A DNA stretch of 64,000 bases from Parus major (lineage: Eukaryota > Chordata > Aves > Passeriformes > Paridae): assembly GCF_001522545.3 (NCBI RefSeq), contig NC_031781.1:5930911-5994910 (forward strand). The letters run 5' to 3'. The translations under genes were made by a program, and so were the position numbers. Shown here piece by piece: positions 63,101 through 64,000 of this stretch. The notes under the pieces were generated by a model, which did not search any database, was not told the DNA's origin, and was given only the letters and a program-made list of their open reading frames with translations. Each line of letters starts with the position of its first letter. Within the stretch, counting starts at the first letter, position 1.

Positions 63101-63864
63101 CCACTCTCTTCACTCTAGCTAAAATGCTCCCAGGTAAGATCTCAGATTGCATCTCTGTTGCCACAAAAACACAGCCCTGCCCCAAGCTGTTGGGTAGATG
63201 TCCAAAGTGAGGATTCACCCATATCCATTGGCAGAGTATGGTTTGCTGCTTTTGATACCATATTCAAGTTATGTTCAATACAAATGATAATATCAACCTA
63301 CTGAGATTGAGATCTATGAACTGGGAACCACTGGAGGAATTAGACAAGAGTCTTCTGTTCTGGCATTTAAACTCTACCTGAGAATGAAGCAGTGGGAATT
63401 TAGTGTCCTCCCACTGGAAGGGGTGAACTTCTCTCTTACATCAGAAGTTAGGAGAGTGAGAGAACTATTTTCTCAAGCTCTTATTTGTGTTAATTTGAAC
63501 ACCTAAAATAAACCTTAAGTATTATTTTTACTTCATAATCTGTAACTTGCTCTTTCAATCAAAAGCATTACTTTGAAGAACAAGCTAGCTGCCTTTGTTT
63601 CCTGAACTCTTCCCATACATAATGCAATTTTAGGAATCACTTAATGCTTTCTGTACTTAGAAGGTAACTGGGCTGTTTCCTCAGGTTGTGAGATCTACTC
63701 TGATTCTGGAAACCATGCCTCCATGATCCAGGGGATCCGTAACAGCAGGGTGCCAAAACATATATTTCGCCATAACGATGTCAACCATCTTCGAGAACTG
63801 TTGAAAAAGTCTGATCCATCCACCCCTAAAATTGTTGCATTTGAAACTGTTCACTCAATGGATG
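59917..63864 (+). CDS. ALAS1: ALAS1, housekeeping 5-aminolevulinate synthase (5' part; continues past the right edge)
   Basis: ALAS1 makes 5-aminolevulinate from glycine and succinyl-CoA in the mitochondrial matrix with pyridoxal phosphate, the rate-limiting step of haem synthesis outside red cells. Six coding exons (59917-60115, 60872-61078, 62041-62196, 62278-62500, 62949-63133, 63685-63864) join in phase into 383 codons. The N-terminal import region has three Cys-Pro haem-regulatory motifs: RRCPFL (C8), QHCPRM (C33) and TKCPFL (C101). The catalytic domain starts at about [15 protein letters not shown]. It includes [29 protein letters not shown] and [19 protein letters not shown], whose His stacks on the cofactor in this family. 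The PLP-binding lysine is beyond the window. ALAS1 rather than ALAS2: three CP motifs, chicken ALAS1-like sequence throughout, and POC1A as neighbour. The ATG at 59917 gives the conserved [10 protein letters not shown] start. Confidence 0.98.
60498..60620 (-). mobile_element. CR1 LINE 3'-end fragment in ALAS1 intron 1
   Basis: The plus strand reads TCACAGAATCACAGGTTAGA, then a gaggtcgagtccagcctgtg-like segment and catggcatttagtgccatat. This is the reverse complement of the conserved CR1 3' end, including its GATTCTGTGA terminus. The element therefore lies on the minus strand, opposite to ALAS1. Confidence 0.8.
60872..61078 (+). CDS. ALAS1: ALAS1 coding exon 2
   Basis: Encodes [20 protein letters not shown] through EMQVDRKG, with the third Cys-Pro motif ([11 protein letters not shown]). 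The acceptor is CATCTCAG and the donor is AAAG|GTATGT. Confidence 0.95.
62041..62196 (+). CDS. ALAS1: ALAS1 coding exon 3
   Basis: Encodes [20 protein letters not shown], then [20 protein letters not shown] and HLLQDNLPK. The acceptor is CAATGTAG and the donor is AAAT|GTAAGA. Confidence 0.95.
62278..62500 (+). CDS. ALAS1: ALAS1 coding exon 4
   Basis: Encodes [20 protein letters not shown] through [19 protein letters not shown], the start of the catalytic domain. The acceptor is TCATTTCAG and the donor is AT|GTGAGT. Confidence 0.97.
62949..63133 (+). CDS. ALAS1: ALAS1 coding exon 5
   Basis: Encodes [20 protein letters not shown] through [16 protein letters not shown]. It carries the glycine-rich substrate-binding loop. 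The acceptor is CTCTTTAG and the donor is CAG|GTAAGA. Confidence 0.97.
63685..63864 (+). CDS. ALAS1: ALAS1 coding exon 6 (last in window)
   Basis: Encodes [20 protein letters not shown] through [12 protein letters not shown]. The acceptor is TTTCCTCAG and the donor is GATG|GTAAGT. The following 136 bases are intron. Confidence 0.97.
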
Positions 63865-64000
63865 GTAAGTTGACATCAAAGCCTCCTGTCTGTTTCTAGG
63901 GCAGTTAGTCCTCAAATCATCTGTGTTTTAGGTTTCAAAGTGTACAGTGCTATAGGGGTTGTCTGGGGGTACTTCTGGGGTTTAGTTAGTCATACAAAAA

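Overview
The window is vertebrate nuclear DNA and almost certainly avian. The ALAS1 protein read from its exons closely matches what I know of chicken ALAS1. CR1 LINE remnants are present. A solo LTR resembles a type common in songbird genomes. The genes are split by ordinary GT-AG introns and there are no bacterial-type operons. I favour a passerine because of the LTR, but this is inference; no species can be named.

Layout. (1) Positions 1-29,921, minus strand: POC1A, a centriolar WD40 protein. Exons 1-9 are all readable: the seven-bladed propeller and the start of the C-terminal linker. The last coiled-coil exon(s) are not visible and probably lie beyond the left edge. (2) About 29,640-30,130: CpG-rich POC1A promoter. 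(3) 30,428-38,300, minus strand: a small cluster of genes and fragments of the heat-shock-factor family (HSFY/HSFX type). Copy B (35,589-36,922) is an apparently intact two-exon gene. Copy A (30,494-30,682) is an orphan second exon inside a duplicated block. Copy C (37,063-37,930) has a shifted reading frame and an extra 3' exon. Copy D (38,145-38,300) is a truncated duplicate of that 3' exon. (4) 38,301-59,270: about 21 kb in which I find no convincing gene; it holds a solo LTR (53,446-54,012), low-complexity tracts and an AT-rich palindrome pair. (5) 59,270-64,000, plus strand: CpG-rich ALAS1 promoter with a 47-bp minisatellite, two NRF-1-like sites and a TATA box, then ALAS1 coding exons 1-6. 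The gene runs off the right edge.

POC1A and ALAS1 are divergent neighbours, as in human 3p21 (established knowledge). They act in unrelated processes: centriole/cilium integrity and the first step of haem synthesis. The HSF-like cluster between them has no counterpart that I recall in the human interval. It is the most unusual content of the window.
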